Shown: piece after piece, positions 62,998 through 64,000 of the stretch
Layout of the letters: each line of letters opens with the position of its first letter
Numbering within the stretch: the first letter of the stretch is position 1
Origin: Phycisphaerae bacterium
Lineage (GTDB): Bacteria > Planctomycetota > Phycisphaerae > JAJVII01
Assembly: GCA_022072085.1 (NCBI GenBank)
Contig: JAJVII010000015.1
Coordinates: forward strand, 1 to 64,000
Direction of reading: 5' to 3'
Length of the DNA: 64,000 nucleotides
Made by a program: the position numbers and the translations under genes
The notes under the pieces: generated by a model
Seen by the model: only the letters and a program-made list of their open reading frames with translations
The model's database searches: none
What the model was told of the DNA's origin: nothing

Positions 62998-63362
62998 AGT
63001 ACTCTTAACGCACGTTCCGCGTAGACGTTGCAGTTGTTTGCCCGGATTTATCGACGGGTCTGCGACCTTGGCCAGTCCGGGGCGTCGGCCACCGCCGCCG
63101 GCTCAATCGCTAACCCCCGTTGGTCGCGGCAGTTTCGGGTTTCTTTGGCCCTGCCAAACGGACCCCTTCCGCCCCCATTCCACAGGTTGCAGCCACGATT
63201 CCCATTCTCATTATAAGCCGGGCCCGCCCTGTGACGACAATCGCCCCTGGCTGGGGGCGCCCTCGGCTGCAAGCCCATTGTCAGATGTATATACGACTGG
63301 GATCGGGCGCAGGTTTCCCGGCTTCGGGCCAAGCCGGCGGCCGACACGCGCAGCCGGCCGGA
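62998..63362. other. Intergenic region between purF and gspE
   Basis: No gene found in 365 bases. It holds a candidate promoter for gspE and, at 63318-63337, a 7-bp stem CCGGCTT/AAGCCGG that could end purF but lacks a T run. Confidence 0.5.
63210..63240 (-). promoter_or_regulatory. Candidate promoter for the gsp operon
   Basis: Minus strand TTGTCG (63240-63235), a 19-base spacer, TATAAT (63215-63210), about 210 bases before the gspE start. The spacer is long. Confidence 0.35.
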
Positions 63363-64000
63363 TCAGAACATCTGCATCTGGTGGCGTTCGAGGCTGAACT
63401 TGCTCACTGTGTAGGTGACGGGGATCCGATACGTGCCGCTCCAGCAGGCGTGACAGTAGTGGGCAGGGTCGCCTTTGAAACACGCCAGCATGCCTTCGAG
63501 ACTCAGGTAGGCCAGGCTGTCCACGCCCAGGAATCGGCTGATCTCCTCGACGGTGCGGCCGTGGGCGATCAGTTCCTCCTGCGTCGGGAAGTCGATGCCG
63601 TAGAAGCAGGGGTGCCGCAGCGGCGGACAACTCACGCGCATGTGGATCTCGCGGGCGCCGGCGCTGCGCAGCGCCTGGATCTTGCCACGGGTCGTTGTGC
63701 CGCGTACGATCGAGTCGTCCACCACCACGACGCGCTTGCCATCCACCGACTCGCGGATCACCGTCAGCTTCATCTTCACCGCGTCGGAGCGGCCCTTCTC
63801 GGTCGGCTGAATGAACGTCCGGCCGATGTAGTGGTTGCGCACGAAGCCGCGCTCCAGCGGCACGCCGCTGGCCGCCGAGTAACCCATCGCCGCCGACCGC
63901 CCGCTGTCGGGAATCGCGACGACGACATCAGCGTCGACCGGCGACTCCTCGCCCAGCCGCATCCCCAGCCGCTTGCGCACGTGGTGGACGTTCTCGTCGA
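63363..64000 (-). CDS. purF: Amidophosphoribosyltransferase, C-terminal part
   Basis: The 3' end of purF; the gene runs off the right edge, so the N-terminal glutaminase part is not visible. The enzyme makes phosphoribosylamine in the first step of purine synthesis. The PRPP-binding motif is VVVVDDSIVRGTTT. Upstream come VVAIPDSGRSAAMGYSAASG and RNHYIGRTFIQP, all typical, and the frame continues through DENVHHVRKRLG to the window edge. Downstream, Cys residues in FKGDPAHYCHACWSG match the ligands seen in cluster-containing PurF proteins. Confidence 0.95.
   Translation of the reverse strand, partial: DENVHHVRKRLGMRLGEESPVDADVVVAIPDSGRSAAMGYSAASGVPLERGFVRNHYIGRTFIQPTEKGRSDAVKMKLTVIRESVDGKRVVVVDDSIVRGTTTRGKIQALRSAGAREIHMRVSCPPLRHPCFYGIDFPTQEELIAHGRTVEEISRFLGVDSLAYLSLEGMLACFKGDPAHYCHACWSGTYRIPVTYTVSKFSLERHQMQMF

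Noticed and set aside
63318-63337. Hairpin as a purF terminator
   Set aside because: The stem is 7 bp and no T run follows on the - strand, so it is only noted in the gap entry.

Overview
The window is GC-rich, densely coded bacterial chromosome, most likely from a planctomycete of the Phycisphaerae type. This assignment is an inference. It rests on diderm features (lipoproteins, a complete set of type II secretion pseudopilins, ExbB/ExbD), on many exported proteins with a TTQP-type linker, and on a late menaquinone gene set of the futalosine kind. No 16S gene or other marker is present to confirm it.

Layout. 1-6550: a membrane-anchored phosphodiester glycosidase-like protein, several lipoproteins, a CbiX-like chelatase with a small zinc-ribbon membrane protein, and a short-chain dehydrogenase. 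6580-16566: ilvD, a DUF362 iron-sulfur protein, a beta-propeller protein, and a set of UbiD-, UbiE-, UbiX- and UbiA-like genes that fit the last steps of menaquinone synthesis. 16583-22096: phosphatidylserine synthase and decarboxylase, enolase followed by an FtsB/DivIC-like protein, and miaB. 22173-31476: an ExbB-ExbD-ExbD-TPR operon with two paralogous VWA proteins and a further TPR protein just upstream. 31906-36299: tRNA-Leu(UAG), a DoxX protein, an enlarged NSS-family transporter and queG. 36426-39614: a large secreted protein resembling the PL26 exo-rhamnogalacturonan lyase family. 39735-62997: one block of type II secretion genes in the order gspE-F-G-H-I-J-K-L-M/C-D plus a lipoprotein. 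63363 to the right edge: the 3' part of purF.

The most striking object is the secretin gene gspD (40262-52429). It encodes 4055 residues, about six times the usual size, because an ordinary C-terminal secretin barrel is preceded by about 40 N1/N2-type periplasmic domains. Residues 750-1630 look like three copies of a four-domain module of about 290 residues. The neighbouring gene joins a GspM-like membrane protein to what looks like a GspC homology-region domain, so the part expected to dock on the secretin is on a fusion protein. I know of no description of such a secretin, but I could not search.

A second theme is a set of six intergenic palindromes plus one single-armed array. They share one architecture (arms made of head-to-tail 7-, 9- or 10-base units) but have unrelated sequences. 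Two of them lie inside the secretion operon. Promoters can be read by eye at many genes as TTGnnn-N17-TAnnnT, including a symmetric bidirectional promoter at ilvD and two probable leaderless genes (queG and psd).
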